From: Abditibacterium sp.
GTDB lineage: Bacteria; Armatimonadota; Abditibacteriia; Abditibacteriales; Abditibacteriaceae
DNA length: 64,000 bases
Assembly: GCA_030448265.1 (NCBI GenBank)
Contig: JAUJNG010000013.1
Location: forward strand, 24,582 to 88,581
Direction: 5' to 3'
Shown here: one piece after another, positions 27,402 to 35,289 of the stretch
Numbering within the stretch: position 1 is the first letter of the stretch
Layout: each line of letters starts with the position of its first letter
Translations under genes and position numbers: made by a program
The notes under the pieces: model-generated
Database searches by the model: none
Seen by the model: the letters and a program-made list of their open reading frames with translations, nothing else
Told to the model about the DNA's origin: nothing

Positions 27402-28417
27402 TGCCGGAACGTATTCTCCGGCAGGGAAAGATTCTCATTGTAGACGACGAGAAAGCCAACATTCGTCTTTTGGAGATCATCCTTCAGCAAAACGGCTACA
27501 CCAACGTTTACAGCACGCTCGACCCCCGCGAGGCGCACACGCTTTTTTCCAGCATCGCGCCCGACATCGTGCTGCTGGATCTCACCATGCCGCATCTGGA
27601 TGGCTTTGCCATCATGCAGCAGTTGCGTCCGGAGATGGGCATTAACTCGGTTCCTATCCTGGTTCTCACCGCCAACGCGACCACAGCCTCCAAGCACAGA
27701 GCGCTCAAAGAAGGCGCCAGCGATTTCCTGACTAAGCCCCTGGACGAAATCGAGGTGCTGCTTCGCATCAAAAACCTGCTGGAAACTCGTTTTCACAGCG
27801 CCCTGCTGGAAGCCAAAGTGCAGGAGCGCACCCATGATCTGGAAAAAGCGCAACTGGAAACCTTGCAGCGCCTGGCGCTGGCCGCCGAATACCGCGATGA
27901 CGACACCGGACTTCACACCAAACGAGTGGGAACAACCGCCGGATGTATCGCCCAGGCGCTCAAATTCCCCGAAACGCAGGTGGATCTCATCACGCGCGCC
28001 GCGCCGCTCCACGATGTCGGCAAAATCGGGGTTTCCGACGCCATTTTGCTCAAACCTGGCAAATTGACCGACCAGGAGTTCGACATCATGCGCCAGCACA
28101 CCGTCATTGGAGCGAAAATGCTTTCCGGCAGCACCTCGCCCTGGCTGCAACTGGCGGAGGAAATCGCGCTTTCCCATCACGAACGCTGGGACGGCAGGGG
28201 CTACCCGCACCGACTGGCAGGCGAGGCCATTCCCCTGGTGGGGCGCATCGTCGCCGTCGCCGATGTCTTCGACGCCCTCACCCACGAGCGCCCTTACAAA
28301 AAAGCGTGGCCGGTCGAAGAAGCGCGCGCCGAAATCGAGCGCCAGAGCGCCCAGCAGTTCGATCCGCGCGTCGTCGCAGCGTTCCTGCAAATGTGCGACG
28401 ATGCGGGCCACTCGTAA
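27401..28417 (+). CDS. Response regulator with HD-GYP phosphodiesterase domain
   Basis: The receiver domain (about 8-125) has acidic pocket DDE and phospho-acceptor D60 in [13 protein letters not shown], with K112 in the TKPLD loop. A short coiled coil leads to an HD-GYP domain: LHTKRVG, the HD pair at 204-205 (LHDVGKIG), and [11 protein letters not shown] at 259-269. All key metal-binding and GYP residues are present, so it probably hydrolyses cyclic di-GMP when phosphorylated. It overlaps the hybrid kinase by one base (TGATG), which strongly suggests that kinase is its partner. Confidence 0.94.
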   Translation: MPERILRQGKILIVDDEKANIRLLEIILQQNGYTNVYSTLDPREAHTLFSSIAPDIVLLDLTMPHLDGFAIMQQLRPEMGINSVPILVLTANATTASKHRALKEGASDFLTKPLDEIEVLLRIKNLLETRFHSALLEAKVQERTHDLEKAQLETLQRLALAAEYRDDDTGLHTKRVGTTAGCIAQALKFPETQVDLITRAAPLHDVGKIGVSDAILLKPGKLTDQEFDIMRQHTVIGAKMLSGSTSPWLQLAEEIALSHHERWDGRGYPHRLAGEAIPLVGRIVAVADVFDALTHERPYKKAWPVEEARAEIERQSAQQFDPRVVAAFLQMCDDAGHS

Positions 28418-28440
28418 CTTTTCGCCGCTCCACGCCCATC

Positions 28441-28621
28441 CTCGCACGAATTCGCTTTGTGGATTTTCAACACAAAGAACACGGAGGGAGGGAGAAGAGC
28501 AGAGAGATCAAAGATCTGAGGCTGTCAACCACTTTCGCAAGAAGTCGCAAGCAAAATCCTCTGTTCTGCTCCGCCCCTCCGTGTTCTTTGTGTTGAAAAT
28601 CCACAAAGCGAATTCGTGCGA
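28441..28621. repeat. Long inverted repeat, 47-bp perfect arms
   Basis: Arms at 28441-28487 and 28575-28621 contain TCGCACGAATTCGCTTTGTG and AACACAAAGAACACGGAGGG blocks. The 87-base loop is unpaired apart from a weak inner hairpin. The AACACAAAGAACAC core is shared with the repeat at 60054. It lies between convergent genes. Confidence 0.92.
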
Positions 28622-28639
28622 CGGTGCAAAAGCCCTTAT

Positions 28640-29485
28640 CTATTTGGCGGCTTCGGGCGCGTTTTCCCGCAGCCAGACGCGAAGCGGCACATCGTCGTCG
28701 CTGGGCGAATAGTGGCCGTTGCAGTTGACACCATAGCCTAAAAGCTGCTTTTGGATCGCGTCGCACTGAGGCCACAAATCCTGCACCGTCATGTCGTCTT
28801 TGGTTCGGATCCATCGATAGCCGTAGCCGTAAAACAGGATTTTGCGCGTCACGTCCGACCAGTTCGGACTTGCCGTGTGCCACAAACGCCGGTCGAAAAA
28901 CACTGCCGTTCCTGGTTTGGCCAGAACCGGAATCGCGCCTTCGGGCTGGCCGGTGCCGTTTTGCGGTCGTTCGAGGTCATCGCGCAAATGACTGCCAGGG
29001 ATGATCCAGAAATTGCCGCGCCCCTCTTCGCTCGTGTCCGACAAAAAATAAGCGACTTTGAGCGACAGGCGCGGGCGCGGATGCGATTCCATTTCCTGAT
29101 TGACGCGCCCCGAATCCTGGTGCCAGCCAAAGGTTTTTTCCTCTCCCGCAGGAGGTCGCGACTGACCCGATGGCGGCGTCACGATGAGATGGCCGTGATA
29201 GAGATAAATGTTCCAGCCCAGAATGCCCCACACTTTGGGCAAAACCGGCGGGTAATCGACCAGTTCCAGAAAACCGGCATCGTCGGGGATGAAGTTGGGG
29301 TAGAACAGCGCCTGCGAAGCGCTATGTCCATCATTCACTTTGGCGGCGTGAATTTCGTCCGTTTTCGCGGTGAGTTTCTCGATTTGCTGCGGCGTGAGCG
29401 CGTTCTCGATTTGCAGCCAGCCGTGTTCTTCGAAGTGACGGCGTTCGTCGTCGGTCAGTTGATATTCCAGGCAAGATGGGTTCAT
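28640..29485 (-). CDS. Phytanoyl-CoA dioxygenase (PhyH) family protein
   Basis: The 281-residue product has the PhyH iron triad: H122 and D124 in FGWHQDSGR and H203 in LWHTASPN, with R214 nearby for 2-oxoglutarate. FLSDTSEEGRGNFWIIPGSH is the conserved strand between them. The next gene, 14 bases upstream on the same strand, is a Gfo/Idh/MocA oxidoreductase, so the pair probably processes a sugar-like or secondary-metabolite substrate. No substrate can be assigned from sequence. Confidence 0.9.
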   Translation of the reverse strand: MNPSCLEYQLTDDERRHFEEHGWLQIENALTPQQIEKLTAKTDEIHAAKVNDGHSASQALFYPNFIPDDAGFLELVDYPPVLPKVWGILGWNIYLYHGHLIVTPPSGQSRPPAGEEKTFGWHQDSGRVNQEMESHPRPRLSLKVAYFLSDTSEEGRGNFWIIPGSHLRDDLERPQNGTGQPEGAIPVLAKPGTAVFFDRRLWHTASPNWSDVTRKILFYGYGYRWIRTKDDMTVQDLWPQCDAIQKQLLGYGVNCNGHYSPSDDDVPLRVWLRENAPEAAK

Positions 29486-29499
29486 TTTCGGTTTCTCCT

Positions 29500-30666
29500 T
29501 TAAGAAACTTTAACCGGTTCGGCGTCGGCCCATTGCGGACGAGCCGCTTCGATGCTGTCTTCGTAGCAGTGGGCCGCGCCGGAAAGAATGTCGGCGATTG
29601 TTGTCGCCTGGCCCGTCATGGAGGCTTCCAGACAGGCATAAATGACGGCGAGGGCTTCGAGGGCGCGTTCGCCGCTACTGACGGGTGGGATACCCTCGGA
29701 CACGAGCCGGTGCAGTTCCAAAAAGGAGTGCGCCATGGCGTCTTCGGGGATGCTCCCCTCGCCAAAGGGCGCGGTCAGTTCATCCAGACGGCGCGCCGTT
29801 TCACCGTCTTTTTGCACCGTGCCGCCCGACAAATCGGCCACGCCCTCGGTGCCGTAAACGCGCACACCGCCAAATTTCGCGCCGTGACCCGCCGAAGCGA
29901 CCAGAAAATGCCCCAGCGCACCCGAGGCAAAGCGCAGCACGGTCATCGCGCAGTCCTCGTTATCGACGGCGAACTCGCCGTGTTTGTCGTCGCGGCGCAC
30001 CGGCTCGAAAGTTTTGGCCCTGCCGAAAGCGTCCTCGACCAAACCCAGGGCTTCCAGAAACCAGTGGGTGCGATGCACGCCGTGATCGAGAAACCAGCCC
30101 GCGCCCGCCATCCCCTTGAGGTGACGCCAGGGCGTGCCCATGAAGAAGCCGCCGTTCAGAGTCGTCACCGCGTAGTCGAGCAGCATGGTGGGCTGCCCGA
30201 CGAGCGCCCCACTGTGCAGCGCGGCAAAAAAAGCGCGCGTATTGCGGCCCAAAACCGACGGCTCCGATATCACCATCGCCCTGCCCTTCTCGCGGGCGTA
30301 ATCGATGATGCGCCGCCCGTCGGCGATGGTGATGGCGATGGGTTTTTGCACCTGAAGATGAAGTCCCGCGTCCAGACAGCCGCGCGCGATAGACCAGTGC
30401 AGATTGTGCGGCACGAGCAGAGCCGCCGCGTCGAGGCTTTCGCGTTCGAGCATGGCGCGGTAGTCGGAGTAAATGGTCGGGCGGCGCCCCAGTGTCTTTT
30501 CGGCCTGCGCCGCAAGTCCCTGCGCGGCCTCCTCGCGCGGGTCGGCCAGCGCAACCAATTCGAAGGGCGCCGCGCCCGCGCCCAGATGCTGGTTCAGCTT
30601 CGCCAGACCGCTCAGATGCCAGTTGGAAATCTGCCCCGTGCCGATAAAGGCGAGTTTCATGGTCAT
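29500..30666 (-). CDS. Gfo/Idh/MocA family NAD(P)-dependent oxidoreductase
   Basis: The 388-residue protein starts with a Rossmann motif (KLAFIGTGQISNWHLSGL), has the family EKP-like motif as QVQKPIAITIADGRRII (about 115-130), and a C-terminal alpha/beta domain with DHGVHRTHWFLEALG. Members oxidise or reduce sugars, inositol or related compounds. It lies upstream of the PhyH gene and is probably co-transcribed with it. There are two possible ATG codons two residues apart; the first is used because GGAAA is better spaced. Confidence 0.9.
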   Translation of the reverse strand: MTMKLAFIGTGQISNWHLSGLAKLNQHLGAGAAPFELVALADPREEAAQGLAAQAEKTLGRRPTIYSDYRAMLERESLDAAALLVPHNLHWSIARGCLDAGLHLQVQKPIAITIADGRRIIDYAREKGRAMVISEPSVLGRNTRAFFAALHSGALVGQPTMLLDYAVTTLNGGFFMGTPWRHLKGMAGAGWFLDHGVHRTHWFLEALGLVEDAFGRAKTFEPVRRDDKHGEFAVDNEDCAMTVLRFASGALGHFLVASAGHGAKFGGVRVYGTEGVADLSGGTVQKDGETARRLDELTAPFGEGSIPEDAMAHSFLELHRLVSEGIPPVSSGERALEALAVIYACLEASMTGQATTIADILSGAAHCYEDSIEAARPQWADAEPVKVS

Positions 30667-31083
30667 GGAAATTTTCCTGCCTCCGAGCAGGCCCCGTCGT
30701 TTTGGGGAGTTTACCCCCGCCGCCGCCGCACAGGTGACGGCAGCGCTCGCAACACGGGAGTGGCGCTTCTTTGGACTGCGCTGCGAAACCCAAATCTCAG
30801 CACTTCAAAAAAAATTATTAAGCCGAAGCGCAGGCGCGCGGATTGTCGAGCATCTCTCATTCTTTTATCGACGTGGGCCGTCTGGCAATGGAGGCGTGGG
30901 TCGAACTCAAAAACGGCGCCGATGCCGCCGATTGCTCCAAATTGGCGCCCGTGCAGTTAATCTCGCGCGAATCAGTGCGTGCTTTGAACTCGTTCAACCT
31001 TGATGCCCACATGGCATCCGGTATTCCCTCCGACCTGTCAGGGCCATTTCGCCTTGATGAAACCTTGAGTCAGGAAAACCCTT
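30667..31083. other. Intergenic region upstream of the pseudopilin gene
   Basis: This 417-base gap has an open frame at 30843-31112 (89 codons), but its product is featureless and it overlaps the next gene's start, so I do not call it. An A-rich segment near 30805-30820 could be part of a promoter. No repeat or terminator is evident. Confidence 0.4.
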
Positions 31084-31935
31084 ATGAAAAATGTTCCTCT
31101 GCGGCGCAATGAGCGCCCCGCCAAAGCGTTCACGCTTATCGAATTGCTCGTCGTTATCGCCATTATTGTGATCCTCGCGGCGATTTTATTTCCCGTCTTT
31201 GGTCGGGCCCGCGAAAACGCGCGGCGCTCTTCCTGCCAGTCGAATTTGAAGCAAATTGGCCTCGGTATGATGCAGTATGCCCAGGATTTCGATGAGATTT
31301 CAGTGCCGACCCAATTTGGGCCCAACAACTGGTATTCCGACAAGGGCAACAACTACAAATGGATGGACGCCATTTTCCCCTATGTCAAGAGCGAGCAGAT
31401 TTTCGATTGCCCCAGCGCAATTGTCAGTCCCACGGCGACCGTAAATGGCTCTGTCCGCAAATACATCTACAACAAGAACCTGCCCGACAACTGCACCAGC
31501 AGCCCCAACTATCCTGGGGTTTGCCAGAGTTATGGCAGTTATGGCCTAAGCCAGGCTTATTGGGCCAGTGGTTACGGCGGGCCAGAAAATGCGTCCGGCC
31601 CCTCGGTCGATGACGGACGCGGCAAGGCTTTGGCGGCTATCCAGGCGCCTTCGACCACGATTTGGGTCGGCGACACGGGTGATGCCGATGGCTCTTCCGA
31701 CCTCTACCGTCTGACTGGATTTACCAACAGCACCGACCTGGTGATTACCCCAGGGCCGCCGCGTTTCGCCTCTGCGGGCTATGCGGGCGGTCTGGTCGAG
31801 CGCCACTTGGAAACTGCGGTCGTGTTGTATTGCGATAGCCATGTCAAATCTTCCAAGCTCAATCAACTCTTGGCCAGAAAAACCAGAGCCGATGGCGTGG
31901 TGGTTATGCCGGCGTTTACGATTCAAGACGATTGA
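31084..31935 (+). CDS. DUF1559-type pseudopilin (prepilin-like N terminus)
   Basis: The 283-residue product has a type IV prepilin leader with cleavage site [21 protein letters not shown], then REN(A)[16 protein letters not shown], the DUF1559-like start of the globular part. The C-terminal [17 protein letters not shown] is a variant of the H-X9-DG signature, with Ser replacing Gly. Such proteins are abundant in Planctomycetota and Armatimonadota and are exported via prepilin peptidase; their function is poorly known. AGGA precedes the ATG by 9 bases. No other pilus gene lies nearby, so it acts with machinery encoded elsewhere. Confidence 0.9.
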   Translation: MKNVPLRRNERPAKAFTLIELLVVIAIIVILAAILFPVFGRARENARRSSCQSNLKQIGLGMMQYAQDFDEISVPTQFGPNNWYSDKGNNYKWMDAIFPYVKSEQIFDCPSAIVSPTATVNGSVRKYIYNKNLPDNCTSSPNYPGVCQSYGSYGLSQAYWASGYGGPENASGPSVDDGRGKALAAIQAPSTTIWVGDTGDADGSSDLYRLTGFTNSTDLVITPGPPRFASAGYAGGLVERHLETAVVLYCDSHVKSSKLNQLLARKTRADGVVVMPAFTIQDD

Positions 31936-31973
31936 TCGCGGCCTCACCGTCACAAATATCGAATGGAGCAGAG

Positions 31974-31997
31974 GCCGTCCAGCTTAGTCTGGACGGC
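31974..31997. terminator. Perfect 9-bp hairpin after the pseudopilin gene
   Basis: GCCGTCCAG pairs with CTGGACGGC around a CTTAGT loop. There is no proper T tract, so it is either a weak terminator or an RNA-stability element between the pseudopilin and the small protein at 32050. Confidence 0.45.
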
Positions 31998-32049
31998 AAA
32001 TCTGTCTGGCCACAAAGGTTTTCGCCGAAAAAGAGAGGAAATGCAGGAT

Positions 32050-32328
32050 ATGAGAATTGAAAAAATAAAAGCGGCGCTTCGCTGGACGGCATGGTGCGGC
32101 GCAGGATGTTTTATGGCGTTGAACACATTCGGTTGTGGCGCCGCCGATGACAGCGCCGATAGCGCCACCACAGACAGCAGCGCGGCCACGGCCAACAGCG
32201 CGGCCACCAGCAGCAATGCGGCAGTTCCTGCTGCCACTGGGGGTGCGGCGGGAGCGGCTCCGCTTACCTCCAGACCACCTGGAGTGCCTGCGGATCGGCC
32301 CAGATTCCCTGGCGAGCCTCCGCGATAG
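32050..32328 (+). CDS. Small exported Ala/Ser/Thr-rich protein, possible lipoprotein
   Basis: The 92-residue product has a basic N terminus (RIEKIKAALRW), a hydrophobic segment (CGAGCFMALNTFGCG), and a low-complexity Ala/Ser/Thr/Asp stretch ending in Pro/Arg-rich sequence. The Cys in NTFGC could be lipid-modified, but the lipobox lacks the usual Leu/Val at -3, so this is uncertain. ATG 32050 is preferred over 32041 because GAGAGG is too close to the earlier one. Function unknown. It lies downstream of the pseudopilin on the same strand. Confidence 0.5.
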   Translation: MRIEKIKAALRWTAWCGAGCFMALNTFGCGAADDSADSATTDSSAATANSAATSSNAAVPAATGGAAGAAPLTSRPPGVPADRPRFPGEPPR

Positions 32329-32556
32329 ACAGGGCCTTTGCCCGCTTGTCGCGCCCATTTCCTCGATAGTCGGGGAAGCCTCTTTTTCACCTCAGGTGAG
32401 TGGCGTATCCCTACTACGCGATGAGAGGCAGGCGTAAGACCTTCTCTCTCCGTCCTCGCCCCATAGGGTGAGCGCTGGCACGCTTCCATTTCGCTTTTCC
32501 GGCTGTATCGAAGCGATGGCCCATCGCCCTGTGCCGAGGCTTGCCCCCCGATTTTC
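32329..32556. other. Intergenic stretch without a recognisable feature
   Basis: No convincing gene, hairpin with T tract, or long inverted repeat is seen in these 228 bases. Their vocabulary (CTCTCTCCGTCC, CCATAGGG) resembles loop-like filler found elsewhere between genes. Confidence 0.35.
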
Positions 32557-33144
32557 GTGAATTCTTCCATTGATCTCCAATACTTTTCGCGCTTCGAGCG
32601 CCTAACCTCGGTAGAGTGCACGCCGCGCGGACTTTTAGCCAATATTGAAGGCGAACTGCTGCGCGTTGATGTGATTCGAGACGACATCGTGCGTCTCAAA
32701 ATCAGTCGCGGCGGAAAGTTCGACGAAGCGCCCACTTTCGCCGTCTGCGCCGCTTTGGAAGCCGATTCGCCCGCGTTTTGCCTCACCGAAAACGAAGATG
32801 AAGTGCGCCTCACAACCGCGCAGTTCACGCTCACCATTGGCAAAGCTCCGTTTCGCCTCGAAGCCCACCGCGCCGATGGCAGCGCGATTTTCGAGACGTT
32901 TCAGGATGAAAACGGCGATTTCTGGCCCTACGCGACCATCAACGGCGAATGGGTGGTGCGGCGCAAATGCCGCGTGGAAGACGCAATTTTCGGCCTGGGC
33001 GAAAAAACGGGCCGTTTCAACCGGCGAGGGCGCGATTTCACGCTGTGGAACGCCGACGTGCTCAATCCTAACTCGGCGGGCGAGTTTCAGGGCGACCGCA
33101 CCGGCATCGACTTCGACCCCTATTACGTTTCGATCCCGTTTCTC
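32557..33144 (+). pseudogene. Glycoside hydrolase family 31-like N-terminal fragment, truncated by an IS
   Basis: About 196 residues match the N-terminal beta-sandwich of GH31 alpha-glucosidases: VIRDDIVRLKISRGG, then AQFTLTIGKAPFRLEAHRAD, IFGLGEKTGRFNRRGRDFTLWNAD, and DPYYVSIPF. The next strand and the whole catalytic barrel should follow, giving more than 700 residues in intact members. The frame instead enters an IS1-family element at 33145. No continuation is found on the far side of the IS, so the remainder has been deleted, not merely displaced. The start is a GTG. Confidence 0.85.
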
Positions 33145-33185
33145 GGTGGTGGTCAAAGTGGAGTGGATATTGTGAACTTGAGTGC

Positions 33186-33449
33186 ATGGTTATGCAAGCA
33201 GTTCGTTGCTATCACTGTGAAGGCGAAGATGTGGTGCGCGATGGGCACACGGCCCAGGGCAAGCAGCGTTACAAGTGCAAGAGTTGTGGCCGCATCAGCC
33301 GTGACTCTCCCCAACATGAGCGCTACAGCGCCGCCCAAAAGGAGCAGATTCTGCGGGCCTACAACGAGCGTCCTTCGATGCGTGGCATCGGGCGCGTGTT
33401 TGGCGTCTCGCGTCCCACGTTGATCAAGTGGCTCAAAAAAAGACCGTGA
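33186..33449 (+). CDS. insA: IS1-family InsA
   Basis: The product has the InsA zinc finger (CYHCEGEDVVRDGHTAQGKQ then YKCKSCGR) and a helix-turn-helix ending GVSRPTLIKWLKK. It ends at an A run with an A AAA AAG slippery heptamer. Initiation may be at 33186 or 33192. It is clearly diverged from the insA at 11241, so the two elements are different IS1-family members and not recent copies. Confidence 0.82.
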   Translation: MVMQAVRCYHCEGEDVVRDGHTAQGKQRYKCKSCGRISRDSPQHERYSAAQKEQILRAYNERPSMRGIGRVFGVSRPTLIKWLKKRP

Positions 33450-33948
33450 GGTGTGGCAGGGATCTTCACCCCTGGATAGGGTGCAGGAGACACTTTGACC
33501 CGCTCAAGAGAGCGAGGTGTTGGAACTGGACGAGTTGTGGGCCTATGTGGGCAGCAAGCGAAACGCGGTGTGGTTATGGATTGCCCTGTGCCGACGCACA
33601 CGGCAAATCGTGGCGTGGCATCATGGCCCCCGCTCGCTGTGCTCTTGTCGGGCGCTGTGGCACAAGATTCCGCCACCTTACAAGCAGGGCCTTGTCTTCA
33701 CCGACTTCTGGAGCGCTTATCAGGAGGTTGTGCCCGACACCCAGCACCGCCCCTGTGCCAAGCAGGACGGCCAGACCAACCATGTCGAGCGCTTCAACCT
33801 CACGCTGCGCCAGCGCGTGGGGCGCCTCACCCGTAAAACACTCTCCTTCTCCAAGTCCCACATCATGCACCTCATCCACATCCGCGCCTTCTTCCTTGCC
33901 TACAACCAAGACCGAAGACAACACTATCTTAAAACCAACCAAACTTAA
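33450..33948 (+). pseudogene. insB: IS1-family insB' with an indel and a nonsense codon
   Basis: The catalytic frame contains ELDELWAYVGSKRNAVWLW, LVFTDFWSAYQ and NHVERFNLTLRQRVGRLT, the DDE core of IS1. The -1 product of the slippery site does not reach this frame: a single-base loss near 33450 (GTG-AG, where GTGGAG is expected) changes phase, and a TGA at 33496-33498 lies in the catalytic frame. This copy should therefore be unable to make its own transposase. Confidence 0.75.
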
Positions 33949-33956
33949 CCACTACC

Positions 33957-34366
33957 CGTAGAATTACCTCACATTTTTCAATCTCATCGTTAGGATAGCC
34001 GCTATCGCAAGTGTAGGTAACGAAGGCAAAGTTTTTACCGTCAGAGATTTGCCACACACGAACTATGTCTGTTTTTTTGCGAAAGGTAACAGAAGCCAAG
34101 AGTATTTTTTCATCTTCAATCACCATATCTTTCATCCTACCAAGATGATGAGATTTTCCAAACTCAATAATCATGTTAAGCAAGTCTTGAAGCGAAGGAT
34201 TGGGGACTCTGCCTCCACGATAAAGTGCGATAGAAAATTGAAGCGCGCCAAAACCCTCTCTTGCCGTTAAAGTAAAGGGCGGATTGGCCGCTTCAACTTC
34301 ATTCGTAATGTCGTTCCAGTCATCCGGTGTGGAAACGGTAAAACCTGGGCCGATGATTGTTTTCAT
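33957..34366 (-). pseudogene. Unrecognised low-GC gene truncated at its 3' end by the IS
   Basis: The reverse frame begins at 34366 (MKTIIGPGFTVSTPDDWNDI) and runs into the IS at residue about 137, where the last eight codons are read from the IS end. The soluble product alternates strands and helices. The phrase FTVSTPDDWNDI resembles the start of small lipoprotein-like or PsbP/DUF1795-like proteins, but I do not assign a family. Base composition is much lower in GC than nearby genes. The missing tail was probably short. Confidence 0.6.
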
Positions 34367-34399
34367 ATCCTGAAGTTTAATGGCTTCGCTTTCTCAACT

Positions 34400-34431
34400 A
34401 AAAAGGCGCCGAGAATCTCGGCGCCTTTTTT
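34400..34431. terminator. Bidirectional terminator after the nitroreductase gene
   Basis: AAAAAGGCGCCGAGA and its complement are separated by one base and flanked by A and T runs on both sides, so the hairpin works in either direction. It abuts the stop codon of the reverse-strand nitroreductase. Confidence 0.9.
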
Positions 34432-35052
34432 CTATTGCTGCTGCGTGTCATCGGCGGGCACTTCGCGGTAGCCGCCTTCAAGGACGATTTCACTCATCGG
34501 TCGCCGGTCGCTGGGAAATTCTACCCCCTGATAGCCTTCGGGTAGCTGCGAGGTTTCGCCGCGATAGCCCAGCGCCCACATCGCGATCACGTCGTAATCG
34601 CTGGGCACTCCGAGCGTGGCGCGCACCAATTCGCCGTCGAAACCGGCCATGCCGTGCGCGTGGAGGCCGTGCTGCGTCGCGGCGAGCGCCATGTAAGCCG
34701 ACGCCGCGCCGACATCGTGTTTGTAAACGCTGTTGTCCGTGCCGTTGTGGGTGAAGGTTTTCTTGCCCAGCGTCACGATGAGAATCGGCGCGTCTTTGGC
34801 CCACGCCTGGTTCGCGGGGACTAAAAACGAATTGAATTTTTCCAGATCGGCGGGCGTTTTGGCGACCAGAAAGCGCCAGGGCTGTTCGTTGTAGCTCGAA
34901 GCGGCCCAGCGCGCCGCTTCAAAAATTTGGTTCAAAATGTCGTCGAGAACGGGTTGGCTCGAAAAGGCGCGCGGCGACCAGCGATTGAGAAACAGGTTAT
35001 CGACGGGGTATTGCGGCACGCGATGTTCTTTGACTTCGGGGAGTAATTCCAT
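34432..35052 (-). CDS. Nitroreductase family protein
   Basis: The 206-residue protein has the FMN-binding nitroreductase pattern: NRWSPRAFSSQPV near the N terminus, ARWAASSYNEQPWRFLVA, DVGAASAYMALAATQHGLHAHGM, and a C-terminal ALGYRGE with SDRRPMSEIV. Such flavoenzymes reduce nitro or quinone compounds with NAD(P)H. AGGAGA lies 12 bases upstream of the ATG. It is a single-gene unit ended by a strong terminator. Confidence 0.92.
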   Translation of the reverse strand: MELLPEVKEHRVPQYPVDNLFLNRWSPRAFSSQPVLDDILNQIFEAARWAASSYNEQPWRFLVAKTPADLEKFNSFLVPANQAWAKDAPILIVTLGKKTFTHNGTDNSVYKHDVGAASAYMALAATQHGLHAHGMAGFDGELVRATLGVPSDYDVIAMWALGYRGETSQLPEGYQGVEFPSDRRPMSEIVLEGGYREVPADDTQQQ

Positions 35053-35140
35053 AATTTTTTAAGGTCTCCTGGGGTTTGAATCCCGAAAGTGGACGCCTCG
35101 AATTGGCGCCTCGTTGCCTCGACTTGCGCCGTTTTAGAGC

Positions 35141-35286
35141 GTATCCAAAGAGGCTTCTTTTGCAGCGACTAAAGTCACCGCAACAACGACGAAGTCCGCC
35201 TACGCGGACTGGATGCCTCTCAACCTGCGGAGGCAGGTTTCGCGTCGTTGTTGCGGTGACTTTAGTCGCTGCCTCTTTGAGAATAC
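35141..35286. repeat. Long inverted repeat (AGCGACTAAAGTC family), 30-bp core arms
   Basis: Core arms at about 35162-35191 and 35243-35272 are perfect complements (GCAGCGACTAAAGTCACCGC then AACAACGACG). Outer bases (GTATCCAAAGAGGC / GCCTCTTTGAGAATAC) extend the pairing imperfectly. The loop holds AACCTGCGGAGGCAGGTT, also seen at 8974 and 44647. Confidence 0.9.
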
Positions 35287-35289
35287 ACT

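Larger units (their letters stand above)
33145..33956 (+). mobile_element. IS1-family insertion sequence, degenerate, without target duplication (812 bp)
   Basis: The ends GGTGGTGGTCAA at 33145 and the complement of GGTAGTGGTTAA at 33956 form imperfect inverted repeats; total length 812 bp equals that of the copy at 11199, but the protein sequences differ. Flanking bases (GTTTCTC on the left, CGTAGAATT on the right) do not match, so no target duplication is present. The left flank is a GH31 gene and the right flank an unrelated gene on the other strand, which points to an IS-mediated deletion. Confidence 0.85.

Noticed and set aside
30843..31112. An 89-codon frame before the pseudopilin gene
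   Set aside because: It overlaps the pseudopilin start, lacks a ribosome site and has no recognisable product.
33145..33956. The second IS as a duplicate of the first
   Set aside because: Although both are 812 bp, their InsA and InsB sequences differ widely, so they are separate IS1-family members.
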